A stretch of 43,065 nt of DNA from Lachnospiraceae bacterium (GTDB lineage: Bacteria > Bacillota > Clostridia > Lachnospirales > Lachnospiraceae), in contig VSNM01000048.1 in NCBI GenBank assembly GCA_009774245.1, forward strand, positions 1 through 43,065, written 5' to 3'. The notes beneath the pieces are model-generated. The model did no database searches. It saw only the letters and a list, made by a program, of their open reading frames with translations, and was not told where the DNA came from. Shown here in pieces: positions 16,684 through 25,356 of the stretch (within the stretch, counting starts at the first letter, position 1; each line of letters starts with the position of its first letter). The translations under genes and the position numbers were made by a program.

Positions 16684-17808
16684 TTACTTTTTACTTTCTA
16701 TAACAATATAACCTTCTTTTACCATAATTTGAGCCATTTCCTCGCTTATCGTGATATCCGTATTTTGAAAGTGGAGAAAATAAGTTCCATCCTCATTCTT
16801 TATTAAATACGAATTACTGGTATTAACTTCATAAGCCTCCTGCTCTGTTTCTATATCTTCTTTCGGCGCTTCATATTTAGTCTGAAAAATAAAAGAGTAG
16901 GATATTAAAAGCAGACAGATAGAGATAATCCATGCAAGAATAATCCCTTTCCTTACTAAAATACACTTTTCCTTTGCAACCAGCTGAAAACGCTCAAGGA
17001 GCAGTTTCGGATTATCATAACGAAGTCCTGTAGAATTCGCAGCTTTAAGACTGTCTTTGTACTCATTTAGTACAACTGCCAGATAATCACTTTTTAACTG
17101 ATAGTCCAATTCCATTACTGCTGTCAGGTCACACCGGATTTCCAGACTCTGGTTCAAATCTTTTTTTAATAAATATACACAGGGATTCCACCAATAGAAT
17201 GCACATAATATGTTAATCAGATTCTTTACCAGAATATCATTATTTTTCAAATGAGAACACTCGTGAAGGAGTATAAACCGCAATTGTTCCTCTGTATACA
17301 GTTTATCAGGTATTATAATTTTCTTTCGCAGTATACCAAAGCAGCAGGGTGTTTTGACTGCTGCAGTCTGAAGTATGTCCGGCTTTTTCGTTCCGTTCCA
17401 AATTTCATCTGCAATTTGTGCTGCTTTACTATTTCTTTGTACCGGCATATCACCAAAATATCGGGCAACTTTCACATACTGAATCACATAATGCGGTAAA
17501 ATCAAAAATGCTCCTAAATACCAAATAAAACGTAACATATCAAACACCGAAATATCATTTCCTATATTTCGTTCGATACAGAAAAAATAGTATATTTTGT
17601 TATAGAGCGTTCCGCCGAATAGTACCTTTGTCCATGAAAATTCAACAGGAATGACCATTCGCATCATGCAAAACAAGTATAAGACAATCACACCTGAGAC
17701 ACTGCAGATATCAATTAATTGATATTTTGTTCTCAGCACATAGAAAATCAAAATCAGAATACTGCTCCACAAGACAGTCATCCAGACCGAAAAAAATGTA
17801 ATATGCAT
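16684..17808 (-). CDS. blaR1: BlaR1/MecR1-like M56 metallopeptidase without a penicillin-binding sensor
   Basis: 374 aa. Membrane spans near 10-30, 36-52, 92-112 and 290-310; HECSH (His182, Glu183, His186) is the zinc site of M56 proteases, with 'NPCVYLLKKDLNQSLEIRCD' as the downstream zinc ligand region. After the last span only about 60 residues remain, ending 'ISEEMAQIMVKEGYIVIESKK'. True BlaR1 carries a ~250-aa class D beta-lactamase-like sensor here, so the signal sensed is unknown. It follows blaI by 9 bp; RBS AAGGGAAAC. Confidence 0.85.
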   Translation of the reverse strand: MHITFFSVWMTVLWSSILILIFYVLRTKYQLIDICSVSGVIVLYLFCMMRMVIPVEFSWTKVLFGGTLYNKIYYFFCIERNIGNDISVFDMLRFIWYLGAFLILPHYVIQYVKVARYFGDMPVQRNSKAAQIADEIWNGTKKPDILQTAAVKTPCCFGILRKKIIIPDKLYTEEQLRFILLHECSHLKNNDILVKNLINILCAFYWWNPCVYLLKKDLNQSLEIRCDLTAVMELDYQLKSDYLAVVLNEYKDSLKAANSTGLRYDNPKLLLERFQLVAKEKCILVRKGIILAWIISICLLLISYSFIFQTKYEAPKEDIETEQEAYEVNTSNSYLIKNEDGTYFLHFQNTDITISEEMAQIMVKEGYIVIESKK

Positions 17809-17817
17809 GTGTTTCCC

Positions 17818-18237
17818 TTATTGATCTCTGTGCTGCTCTGCCTTGAGGGACGCAATGACTTCTTCCAGCTTGGCAATCACTTCTGCATCCTTTTCTCTCG
17901 GATTTTTTCTGCTTACGCCAATCAATGCGGCCGTAATATCTGCCAGAGAGTTTGCATTGATCCCCCTGTTCATAAGAACAGACGAATAGTATTCCTCTTT
18001 GGTGAGAGAAGGCGTAAGCTTCCTCGCATATGTTTTTACAGTCTTTTCAAGTCCTGCCACTTCAAGATAGCCGTTATCTGACAAAGACTGCACTGTCCTG
18101 CATAGAGTGATATTCGTCCAGCCCTCAGATTCCAATTGTTTTGCCATCTCGCTTGCAGTCAAAGGTTTCTTGATTTCCCAAAGGTAGTTCATTAGTTCTT
18201 CTTCTCTTTTGTTTAAGATATCTTTCTTTTTCAACAT
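17818..18237 (-). CDS. blaI: BlaI/MecI family transcriptional repressor
   Basis: 139 aa. 'LNKREEELMNYLWEIKKPLTASEM' and 'TNITLCRTVQSLSDNGYLEV' are the winged helix-turn-helix typical of BlaI/MecI/CopY repressors, which bind as dimers and are cut by the partner M56 protease. The usual cleavage-region Asn-Phe is not obvious. RBS AAGGAGG; alternative TTG start one codon later. Upstream lies a candidate promoter (18304-18330). The regulon is not evident; a class D beta-lactamase gene is 10 kb away, but no shared operator was found by eye. Confidence 0.88.
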   Translation of the reverse strand: MLKKKDILNKREEELMNYLWEIKKPLTASEMAKQLESEGWTNITLCRTVQSLSDNGYLEVAGLEKTVKTYARKLTPSLTKEEYYSSVLMNRGINANSLADITAALIGVSRKNPREKDAEVIAKLEEVIASLKAEQHRDQ

Positions 18238-18303
18238 CGTCCTCCTTATTAAAACTTCAACATTAATTAGTAACGCATATCATTTTGTGATATTTTATAT
18301 ATT

Positions 18304-18330
18304 ATATCGTCTGCTTATAAATTTTCTTAA
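18304..18330 (-). promoter_or_regulatory. Candidate promoter of blaI-blaR1, same layout as 9381-9407
   Basis: Minus strand TTAA-N15-GACGATAT, followed by AATATAT, with GCTATTAA overlapping the -35. About 70 bp upstream of the blaI start. Confidence 0.45.
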
Positions 18331-18369
18331 TAGCAAAATATTTTTTTTATTACAGCATATTACAGGTTG

Positions 18370-18416
18370 AAAAAAGAAAATGCCATGACAAATCATTTCA
18401 TAGCATTTTCTTTTTT
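18370..18416. terminator. Bidirectional terminator
   Basis: AAAAAAGAAAATGC faces GCATTTTCTTTTTT, extended inward by ATGA/TCAT with one mismatch. On the minus strand it ends the FIST-receptor transcript before blaI. Confidence 0.8.
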
Positions 18417-18418
18417 AA

Positions 18419-18559
18419 AATCTTGGCCGCGTGCTTGATAAGGAACGCGGCATTTACCGGAATCACCAGAAAGGTGTTTTTACATATGATATCAATTTTT
18501 CTTTGACCAGTTTTACAGGAAGACGGGAGGAGCAAAATTACGTCTGGATAACACTATAA
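18419..18559 (+). pseudogene. C-terminal fragment of a GNAT-like gene
   Basis: Open frame without a start, preceded by an in-frame TAA at 18416, ending 'REEQNYVWITL' and a stop. The last 23 bp equal the end of the GNAT gene at 3602-3624; the protein just before (EEQNYVWITL against EERSYVWITL) is similar but further upstream it is not. Likely the stump of a related acetyltransferase. Confidence 0.6.
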
Positions 18560-18560
18560 G
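18538..18560 (+). repeat. Right copy of 23-bp direct repeat
   Basis: Exact match to 3602-3624, same orientation. Confidence 0.75.
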
Positions 18561-18581
18561 AAATGTATGAACCTTCCAATG

Positions 18582-18617
18582 GGACTGTCGGAAAATAATA
18601 CGATTTGCCGACAGTCC
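18582..18617. terminator. Hairpin next to the receptor gene stop
   Basis: GGACTGTCGG pairs perfectly with CCGACAGTCC around 16 bases; 8 bp after the soluble receptor stop on the minus strand. The T-run is poor on either side. Confidence 0.55.
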
Positions 18618-18624
18618 TTCCTCT

Positions 18625-19581
18625 TTATGGCAGCTCCCCTACCATGGCAATCGCCTGTTCAATGATATTCTGAAATGCCTCGATCAGCACGCCTTTCTTG
18701 CTGTCATCGATGTCCATCTTATCAATAATGTCCCCATAAACACCCGCCGTCGCCCCGAGGGAATCCTGAACGATTCTGACAGACGCACGGTTTTGCTCCA
18801 CTGCCCCCTCAATCGCATCGCGCACCTTGGCTGTACCTGAAACACTCCGCTTCACATCATCAAAATATCTGCTCGTCTTTTCCATGCTCTTGATGTTGCA
18901 GAGCATCGCCTCGTCCGACGCCTGAATAAACTTATTCAATTCATTGCTCTGGCGCTCCACTTCCAAAATACTCGCGTGAATGCCCTCGACCATGTCCTGG
19001 CTCATCTTTGCAAGCTTTCCGACCTCCTCCGCGACGACCGCGAATCCTTTTCCCTGCTCCCCGGCCCTCGCCGCCTCGATGCTCGCGTTCAGCGCCAGGA
19101 GGTCTGTCTGATCGGCAACCTCGCTGATGCCTGTGAGGCTGTTCCTGATCTTGTCCAGTGCGCCCTGCAGCATGTCAAAGGTCTGTGTCATTTTCCTGAA
19201 ATTTTCCTGTAAGGCATTGGCATCCTGTTTGAGCTGATCCATCTGCCCCTGCGCCTCCATGACAGACTGGTCGATCTCAGCCTCCACATCGCCAAACTGG
19301 TCTGCCGCTGACGTGATGTCGCAGAATCCATCGTCCAGCGCACTGATCTCCCCCTGCAGGCTGACCATATCATTCTGCAGTCCTGCGAGCTGGTCATTTG
19401 CGTAGCGCATCTTCTGCGTCGTCAGAAACACATCCTCCGCCAGTTCGTCCACCATCTTGCAGGCGCTTCCCAGCGCATAATCCAACGGGTACTTGTCAAA
19501 GTCCACCCTTTTTTCCTGTGCCGCAAGCCCTGCACCCTCTCTTATTTTCTCGTTCTTCTTATCTCCAAATAACCCAAACAC
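18625..19581 (-). CDS. Soluble methyl-accepting chemotaxis protein
   Basis: 318 aa with no membrane segment. 'DQTDLLALNASIEAARAGEQGKGFAVVAEEVGKLA' (about 155-190) is the highly conserved CheA/CheW-contacting hairpin tip of chemotaxis receptors. The N-terminal 130 residues are mostly coiled coil. With no own sensor domain it probably listens to the FIST protein encoded 11 bp upstream. Acts in the cytoplasm with CheW/CheA. Part of the FIST-receptor operon. Confidence 0.9.
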   Translation of the reverse strand: MFGLFGDKKNEKIREGAGLAAQEKRVDFDKYPLDYALGSACKMVDELAEDVFLTTQKMRYANDQLAGLQNDMVSLQGEISALDDGFCDITSAADQFGDVEAEIDQSVMEAQGQMDQLKQDANALQENFRKMTQTFDMLQGALDKIRNSLTGISEVADQTDLLALNASIEAARAGEQGKGFAVVAEEVGKLAKMSQDMVEGIHASILEVERQSNELNKFIQASDEAMLCNIKSMEKTSRYFDDVKRSVSGTAKVRDAIEGAVEQNRASVRIVQDSLGATAGVYGDIIDKMDIDDSKKGVLIEAFQNIIEQAIAMVGELP

Positions 19582-19592
19582 GTCTTTTCCCC

Positions 19593-20672
19593 CTACTCAA
19601 ATGCCAGACAGCACATTGTCTGATTCACAAACTGCGTGTTATAGTGCTCTCCGACGCCGACCATGCCCGCGTGTGAAAAGCTGCGGCACATCTCCGCAAG
19701 ATAACTGTCCCAGTAATGCTCATCATGAAACATAATATACCGGAACAGACAGTTGACAGAGAGCACCGCCGACGCCCTGCCAAGATCGCCCTGAATCCTT
19801 GCGATCGTGTCCTGCACCACTTCGCGGTAGTCCCCCATGCTCAGGATTGTGAGAAAATCCATCTTGTTTGCCGGGCGGAACGTCGTGATGCTGCCATCTG
19901 TCTCCACGCCCTTGATGGAAATAATGTATGTATCGTTACCGCAGACGTGTCCAAACGGATTCTTGAATGTCTGCGTCGTGATCTTGTCCCTGCTGATTCC
20001 CAGCTCGGAAGTGTATACTTTTTCTGCGGACATGTTTTCAAGCGTGCGAATTCTGTACTCTTTGGGCTGCGCCTCCGTCACCATAAACTGTTTCGCATTT
20101 TCCTGCGGATGTATATAGATGTTTTCCTTGTACGCCTTGATTTTTCCCTTTAGATTCTTGAATATCAGAAATGCGCATGCGTCCTTGTAGACCTTTCCAT
20201 TGCACGCAACCGCCGACGAATTGCTCGTGCCTCCTGCCAGATCATATCCCGCGCGGCCAAGATAACCGGACAGCGTCGTGACAGCGCGGACATCCGTCCC
20301 TGCCGAGCAGATGTCAAAGCATGCCGTCCGCCCTTTTTCTCCGCCCACCGCCTTCACGGCGTTTTCAAGCCGCCTGATGTATTTGACCGGCATCACAGAC
20401 GCCTGTTCCAGAACGTCCGCCACCACCTTTATGTCATCTTTCATCGCAGTCACCGTGATGCCCGCGTCAAAAAACTGTTTGTCTATATACGCCTGCCCGA
20501 CGCCCCCGATTGACGCCACACCGGGAAAGGCTTTCTCGATCTCTGCGGCCACGGGTGCCAGTAAATCCTCACTCGCCACAGAAAAAAACAGTGCGGCGGG
20601 TGCCACGATATTTTTTAACGCCTCTGCCACATTCCCCGTCCTGCTGCTGCCATATGCAAACTTCATCTCCAT
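19593..20672 (-). CDS. FIST-domain sensor protein
   Basis: 359 aa, the usual length for FIST_N plus FIST_C. 'MKFAYGSSRTGNVAEAL' and 'VASIGGVGQAYIDKQFF' fit FIST_N; the C-terminal half ends in 'VGVGEHYNTQFVNQTMCCLAFE', typical of FIST_C (small-ligand-binding, often amino-acid-sensing, by genome-context studies). No membrane span. Directly upstream of the soluble chemotaxis receptor and driven by a good promoter at 20721-20749. Confidence 0.85.
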   Translation of the reverse strand: MEMKFAYGSSRTGNVAEALKNIVAPAALFFSVASEDLLAPVAAEIEKAFPGVASIGGVGQAYIDKQFFDAGITVTAMKDDIKVVADVLEQASVMPVKYIRRLENAVKAVGGEKGRTACFDICSAGTDVRAVTTLSGYLGRAGYDLAGGTSNSSAVACNGKVYKDACAFLIFKNLKGKIKAYKENIYIHPQENAKQFMVTEAQPKEYRIRTLENMSAEKVYTSELGISRDKITTQTFKNPFGHVCGNDTYIISIKGVETDGSITTFRPANKMDFLTILSMGDYREVVQDTIARIQGDLGRASAVLSVNCLFRYIMFHDEHYWDSYLAEMCRSFSHAGMVGVGEHYNTQFVNQTMCCLAFE

Positions 20673-20720
20673 GTCCTCCGCTTTTCATAATGTAATAGAA
20701 AATGTCATTATCCACATATA

Positions 20721-20749
20721 AGTATACCGCATTTTTCCCAAAGACTCAA
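20721..20749 (-). promoter_or_regulatory. Sigma-A promoter of the FIST-receptor operon
   Basis: Minus strand TTGAGT (20749-20744), 17-bp spacer, TATACT (20726-20721), about 50 bp before the start codon. Confidence 0.7.
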
Positions 20750-20862
20750 CCTGTTATATCTAATTGCACACTTGCTGCTTGTATCGATTTCTCATCTATG
20801 ATATTATAAAAACTGGAACATTTACGCAAAATACATAGGAACTGTAGAAAAGGAGCATTCAG

Positions 20863-21291
20863 ATGATAAGAAAATTTTTTGAAGAGTTTAAGAAGTTTAT
20901 CAGCAAGGGAAACGTGATGGACATGGCTGTCGGTATCATCATCGGCGGCGCATTCACGAGCATTGTTTCCTCACTTGTCAATGACATTATCAACCCGGTT
21001 CTAGGTCTGTTCGGTGGCATGAATTTTGATCAGCTTTCATGGAATATCACTGGCGATGTCACCTTGTATTACGGCAAATTCATCACTGCAGTAGTCAATT
21101 TCCTGATTATGGCGCTGATCGTATTTCTGATCGTAAAGGTTATGAATACAGCAATGTCGCGCATTCATAAAGAAGAACCTCCCAAAGCGCCAACCACCAA
21201 GACATGCCCCTTCTGCAGGTCCGAAATTGCAATCGGGGCAACCAGATGCCCTCACTGCACCTCACAGCTTGAGGATGACACAGCAAAATAA
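20863..21291 (+). CDS. mscL: Large-conductance mechanosensitive channel MscL with zinc ribbon
   Basis: 142 aa. 'FKKFISKGNVMDMAVGIIIGGAFT' is the MscL N-terminal helix and first span; the second span is 'FITAVVNFLIMALIVFLIV'. It opens under membrane tension to release solutes after osmotic downshock. The usual C-terminal helical bundle is followed by 'CPFCRSEIAIGATRCPHC', a CxxC-x11-CxxC zinc ribbon. RBS AAAAGGAG. Its stop touches the stop of convergent rsmA with no gap. Confidence 0.95.
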   Translation: MIRKFFEEFKKFISKGNVMDMAVGIIIGGAFTSIVSSLVNDIINPVLGLFGGMNFDQLSWNITGDVTLYYGKFITAVVNFLIMALIVFLIVKVMNTAMSRIHKEEPPKAPTTKTCPFCRSEIAIGATRCPHCTSQLEDDTAK

Positions 21292-22167
21292 TTATCGCTT
21301 CGGCATTGTAGAGAGCAAGTCTGCCAGTCTGGCAAATTCTTCCAATGTGAGCGTCTCGCCGCGTATCGTGGAGGACAGCCCCATCCTTTCCAGTGCAGCC
21401 GAGACTTGTTCTTTTACCAGGTTTAATCCCGCGGCATTGCCCAGCCCGTTAACCAGTGTCTTTCTGCGCTGGTTAAACGATGCGCGGATGATGTCAAACA
21501 TCAGCTTTTCGTCCGAGACTGTCACCGGCGGATTCTCGTGCCGTGTCAATTTTATGACAGCGCTGTCAACACTTGGACGCGGCATGAAGCAGCCCGCCGA
21601 TACAGTCATCATCACCTCCGGTCTGGCATAGTACTGAACTGCAAGCGAAAGTGCGCCGTAGTCCTTCGTGCCCGGACCGACCTGCATACGCTCTGCCACT
21701 TCCTTCTGCACCATGATCGTGATACTGCGAAGCGGCACATGACTCTCAAAGAGTCCCATGATGATCGGCGTCGTGATATAATATGGAAGATTCGCCACCA
21801 CCTTGATTGGCTTTCCATTATTTCTCTCCTGCACGATCGCATTGATATCCACCTTTAAGATATCGTCATTAATAATCGTAATATTATCATACGCCGAAAG
21901 CGTGTCCTGCTCTAGTATTGGTATCAGCTTTTTGTCAATCTCAACAGCGACGACCTCCCGCGCATTTTCACAGAGATACTGCGTCATCGTGCCGATTCCC
22001 GGACCGATCTCCAGCACACAGTCATCCTGATCTATCCCTGCTGCGTCGATGATTTTTTCTAATATATTCGAATCAATCAGAAAATTCTGTCCATATTTTT
22101 TCTGAAAATGAAAACCGTGTCTGTGCAGGACTGCGGCTGTATTTGTCGGATTTCCCAATGTTGCCAT
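21292..22167 (-). CDS. rsmA: 16S rRNA adenine dimethyltransferase RsmA (KsgA)
   Basis: 291 aa, normal length. 'KKYGQNFLIDSNILEKI' is the family's N-terminal signature, 'VLEIGPGIGTMTQYL' is SAM motif I, and 'VVANLPYYITTPIIMGL' is the catalytic NLPY motif. It dimethylates two adjacent adenines near the 3' end of 16S rRNA during 30S assembly; loss gives kasugamycin resistance. RBS AGGAG. Follows tatD, a common pairing in Firmicutes. Confidence 0.97.
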   Translation of the reverse strand: MATLGNPTNTAAVLHRHGFHFQKKYGQNFLIDSNILEKIIDAAGIDQDDCVLEIGPGIGTMTQYLCENAREVVAVEIDKKLIPILEQDTLSAYDNITIINDDILKVDINAIVQERNNGKPIKVVANLPYYITTPIIMGLFESHVPLRSITIMVQKEVAERMQVGPGTKDYGALSLAVQYYARPEVMMTVSAGCFMPRPSVDSAVIKLTRHENPPVTVSDEKLMFDIIRASFNQRRKTLVNGLGNAAGLNLVKEQVSAALERMGLSSTIRGETLTLEEFARLADLLSTMPKR

Positions 22168-22194
22168 ATATGATTCTCCTCATTAAAACTATTC

Positions 22195-22220
22195 TGTACC
22201 GGCTGCCTAGAGCCGGTACA
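22195..22220 (-). terminator. Perfect hairpin over the tatD stop codon
   Basis: TGTACCGGCT and AGCCGGTACA pair perfectly with a 6-base loop that holds the tatD stop. The T-run after it is weak, so it may attenuate rather than end transcription into rsmA. Confidence 0.6.
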
Positions 22221-22971
22221 TCTGCTCCGCGTTCCGCTCGGTCACTGCCACGACCTCGTCACAGGACATTTCCTTGATCTCGGCGATTTTCTGTGCAATG
22301 TATGGTATGTTCAGCGAGGAATTTCTCTGACCGCGGTTAGGCTCCGGCGAAAGATATGGGCTGTCCGTCTCCAGCAGAATCCGCTCGATCGGAACTGCCT
22401 CCACCACCTCTCTGAGCTTCCTGCCATTTTTGAAAGTAACGACTCCGCCGACTCCGATGTAAAAACCCATCTTCACGTACTCCTGCGCCATCTCTGCGCT
22501 GTAGGAAAAACAGTGGACGACTCCGCCGATCTCATCAGCATGGTGCGCTGCCATCATGTCAAATGTGTCCTTTGCAGCCTCCCTGGAATGGATAATGACC
22601 GGTTTTTTGACCTCTCTTGCCAGCTCTAACTGCCCCGCGAACCACATTTTCTGTATCTCATGCGAAGGCTCATCCCAGTAGTAATCAAGCCCGATCTCGC
22701 CCACCGCCACCACCTTTTTGTGGAGGCACTGCTGCCTGAGTCCTGCAAAGCTATCTTCATCCAGTTCTGCTGTCTCATTTGGGTGCACACCTGCTGCGGC
22801 GTAGATAAAAGGATACTTTTCTGCCAGTTCGATACTCGCTGCAGTGCTTTTCAGGCTTGCACCCACATTTACAATCCGGCCGATTCCATTATCCTGCATG
22901 GACGATAATAGTGTCTCTCTGTCATCATCAAATGCCTCGTTATCATAATGGGCATGTGTCTCAAATATCAT
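22207..22971 (-). CDS. tatD: TatD family metal-dependent hydrolase/DNase
   Basis: 254 aa from ATG 22971. 'IFETHAHYDNEAF' has the HxH metal motif, 'VAVGEIGLDYYWD' the conserved Glu, 'PVIIHSREA' and 'GVVHCFSYS' the other His ligands, and 'ILLETDSPYLSP' the catalytic Asp. Nuclease of the amidohydrolase fold, possibly 3'-5' exonuclease in repair. The short start is preferred because GGAAGGGAAG precedes it and the longer frame would run into the tRNA. Confidence 0.95.
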   Translation of the reverse strand: MIFETHAHYDNEAFDDDRETLLSSMQDNGIGRIVNVGASLKSTAASIELAEKYPFIYAAAGVHPNETAELDEDSFAGLRQQCLHKKVVAVGEIGLDYYWDEPSHEIQKMWFAGQLELAREVKKPVIIHSREAAKDTFDMMAAHHADEIGGVVHCFSYSAEMAQEYVKMGFYIGVGGVVTFKNGRKLREVVEAVPIERILLETDSPYLSPEPNRGQRNSSLNIPYIAQKIAEIKEMSCDEVVAVTERNAEQMYRL

Positions 22972-23059
22972 CTTTTCATGCTTCCCTTCCTCTGTTTTTG
23001 AAGCCAAAAATAAAAACACCATCCCCAAAGCCCTCTGCTTCAAAAATAGTGCTTTCAAG

Positions 23060-23132
23060 TGCACCGCCAGGGGCTCGAACCCTGGACACCCTGATTAAGA
23101 GTCAGGTGCTCTACCAACTGAGCTAGCGGTGC
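23060..23132 (-). tRNA. tRNA-Lys (anticodon CUU)
   Basis: Cloverleaf on the minus strand: acceptor GCACCGC/GCGGTGC, D-arm GCTC..GAGC, anticodon arm CCTGA-CTCTTAA-TCAGG, T-arm CAGGG-TTCGAGC-CCCTG, discriminator A. The 3' CCA is not encoded. Confidence 0.97.
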
Positions 23133-23284
23133 AAAATTACAAAATCCAAAATTACAAAATCTGTTCTTTTTCTGTGTTGTCCACCGAACAATAAATACTA
23201 TATCACTCAATTTATAAAGTGTCAACACTTTTTTATTAAAAATTTTTTATTACATCACCAAAAGTTAACAATGCGCTTTACTTT

Positions 23285-23315
23285 TTGACATATTATGGTA
23301 CAATTTTAATATAAT
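23285..23315 (+). promoter_or_regulatory. Promoter of the Cache receptor gene
   Basis: TTGACA at 23285-23290 and TATAAT at 23310-23315 (19-bp spacer) or TAATAT at 23307-23312 (16-bp spacer), 35-40 bp before the start codon. Confidence 0.6.
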
Positions 23316-23349
23316 GCTTAGGTACTGTAGGAAAAAGAAAGAGGAATCA

Positions 23350-25356
23350 ATGATGAACCAGACAAAAACAACCAACACCGAAACCTATACTCCCAAACGG
23401 CGCGGGCTGGGAATCACCGTAAAACTGGTAACGGCCATCGTGATCAGCGTGATCATTGCCGGCTCAGCGCTGCTGGTGATTGTATTCAACCAGATGTCCC
23501 AGACACTTTTGGAAAAGAGCGAGGAAATGCTGCGCACGACCACTGACAAGACTCTTCAGGAGACACGGGCGTGGATGAACCGGACACTCACGATGCTGGA
23601 ATCCCAGAGGGATACCATAGAGTATGAGGATATGACCATTGCGGAAATGACAGAGTACATCAAACACACAGTGGGAAAAAACGATGCCTACCCGGCTGGA
23701 TTGTACGTGGCGCTGACAGACGGCTCGCTATACCATGCTTCTTTTGTGCCCGGACCGGATTATAATGCGCTGACCAAGAGCTGGTATCAGGACGGAATCG
23801 CGTCCGAGGACTTCATATTGGGAGATGTCTATTTTGACGAGGACAGCCAGTCGTACGTTGTGGGCGCGTCCGGAATGCTTCGGGACAAAAGCGGAGCAGT
23901 GCGCGGTGTTGCGGCAGCTGACGTATATCTGGATTCTATTTCCGACATCGTCAGCGGTATCCGTATTGAGGATACCGGCGGCATTTTTCTCGTGGACACG
24001 CGTACAGATACCATTATAGGACATCAGAACGCGTCAATGGTCGGAAATCAACTGAGCACGTCAGGCGGTCTGTATACCTATGCCGATGGACAGATCAAAT
24101 CCGGAAATACAGGACTTAGTCTGTACGAAGATAACTATATACAGATTGCAGATATAGAGGGAAGCAACTGGGTGGCAGTAGCATATGTATCCAAAGCAGA
24201 AGTATTATCAGAACTGTACGGACTGACACGCACCATGGCAAAGGTATCAGCTGCAGCAGTGTTGGTGATGATGCTCCTTGTAATCATACAGACTCGCCGA
24301 ATCATCGGCAGACCTGTGAAAGAACTGAGTCAGGCTGCGACACGTATCGCGGAAGGCGAGTTAGATCAGACAATCCGCTACAAATCAAGAGATGAGCTGG
24401 GTATCCTTGCATACAATTTTAACAGAGTGACCGAAAGACTGCGCGAATACATAAAATATATCGATGAAATTTCAGACACTTTAAAAGAAATTGCTCAGGG
24501 AAACCTCGCCTTTGAGCTCAAAAATGAGTATACAGGAGAATTCACAAAAATCAAATCTTCCCTGGACGAGATTGCCGTTGAGTTAAATGCCGCGATGGGA
24601 CATCTGAAAGCCTCATCCAGAGATGTCGCCGCAGGCGCAGCGCAGGTTTCTGAAAGCGCCGTGAACCTGTCACAGGGTTCCACGGAACAGTCGGCGGAGG
24701 TGGAGACACTGGCTGGTGACATCAGCATCGTGTCCAACAATGTGCAGAAGCTTGCCCAGGACGCGCAGCAGACTAGCAGCCTATCCAAAGAAGTCCGGGA
24801 AGGACTTCTTGCAAGCAACACCAAAATGCAAAATATGGCGGCTGTGATTCAGAAGATCAGCGACAAGTCAAACGAGATTCACAAGATCGTGAAAAACATA
24901 GACGATATCGCATTTCAGACCAATATTCTCGCCCTGAACGCTGCTGTGGAGGCTGCCCGGGCGGGAGATGCCGGAAAAGGCTTTGCCGTTGTCGCTGAGG
25001 AGGTTCGCACGCTGGCGGGCAGATCTGCTGACGCGGCGAAGGAAACCACAGAGCTTTTGGGCGAGACCATCAGCTCCATGGACGAGGGCGTGCGCGCGGC
25101 AGACGACACGGTGCAATCCATGATGGCGGCTGTGAAGATGTCCGAAGAAATGGGGGCACTGATCGATGACATTGCGGACAACACGACACAGCAGGCGTCC
25201 ATGGCATCCGAGATCAGCCGCGGCATTGATCAGATCGCCATTGTGGTGCAGAGTAATGTCGACACAGCGGAGTCCAGCGCCGCCGCCAGTGAGGAGCTGT
25301 CCAGTCAGGCTGCCATGCTGCGGGAACTGGTATCCAGATTCCGATTAAAAGATTAA
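23350..25356 (+). CDS. Transmembrane methyl-accepting chemotaxis protein with Cache sensor
   Basis: 668 aa from ATG 23350 (AAAGAGGAA upstream). First span near residues 22-44 ('VIIAGSALLVIVFN'), extracellular dCache-like domain about 45-270 ('SWYQDGIASEDFILGDVYFDE', 'GGIFLVDTRTDTIIGH'), second span 'AAAVLVMMLLVII', HAMP about 310-365 and signalling domain with 'DIAFQTNILALNAAVEAARAG' plus 'GKGFAVVAEEVRTLAGRS'. Probably senses an amino or organic acid outside the cell. Ends in a terminator at 25373. Confidence 0.95.
   Translation: MMNQTKTTNTETYTPKRRGLGITVKLVTAIVISVIIAGSALLVIVFNQMSQTLLEKSEEMLRTTTDKTLQETRAWMNRTLTMLESQRDTIEYEDMTIAEMTEYIKHTVGKNDAYPAGLYVALTDGSLYHASFVPGPDYNALTKSWYQDGIASEDFILGDVYFDEDSQSYVVGASGMLRDKSGAVRGVAAADVYLDSISDIVSGIRIEDTGGIFLVDTRTDTIIGHQNASMVGNQLSTSGGLYTYADGQIKSGNTGLSLYEDNYIQIADIEGSNWVAVAYVSKAEVLSELYGLTRTMAKVSAAAVLVMMLLVIIQTRRIIGRPVKELSQAATRIAEGELDQTIRYKSRDELGILAYNFNRVTERLREYIKYIDEISDTLKEIAQGNLAFELKNEYTGEFTKIKSSLDEIAVELNAAMGHLKASSRDVAAGAAQVSESAVNLSQGSTEQSAEVETLAGDISIVSNNVQKLAQDAQQTSSLSKEVREGLLASNTKMQNMAAVIQKISDKSNEIHKIVKNIDDIAFQTNILALNAAVEAARAGDAGKGFAVVAEEVRTLAGRSADAAKETTELLGETISSMDEGVRAADDTVQSMMAAVKMSEEMGALIDDIADNTTQQASMASEISRGIDQIAIVVQSNVDTAESSAAASEELSSQAAMLRELVSRFRLKD

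Larger units (their letters stand above)
18238..18624. other. Intergenic region with promoter, terminators and a GNAT remnant
   Basis: From left: blaI leader and candidate promoter (18304-18330), terminator hairpin (18370-18416), GNAT-like remnant (18419-18559) and hairpin (18582-18617). Confidence 0.6.

Noticed and set aside
18238..18300. Classical BlaI operator (TACA...TGTA) ahead of blaI
   Set aside because: No convincing dyad found by eye.
3602..18560. Calling the block an integrative element with att sites
   Set aside because: No integrase, relaxase or phage gene inside; the repeat is inside coding DNA and could be recombination of paralogues.
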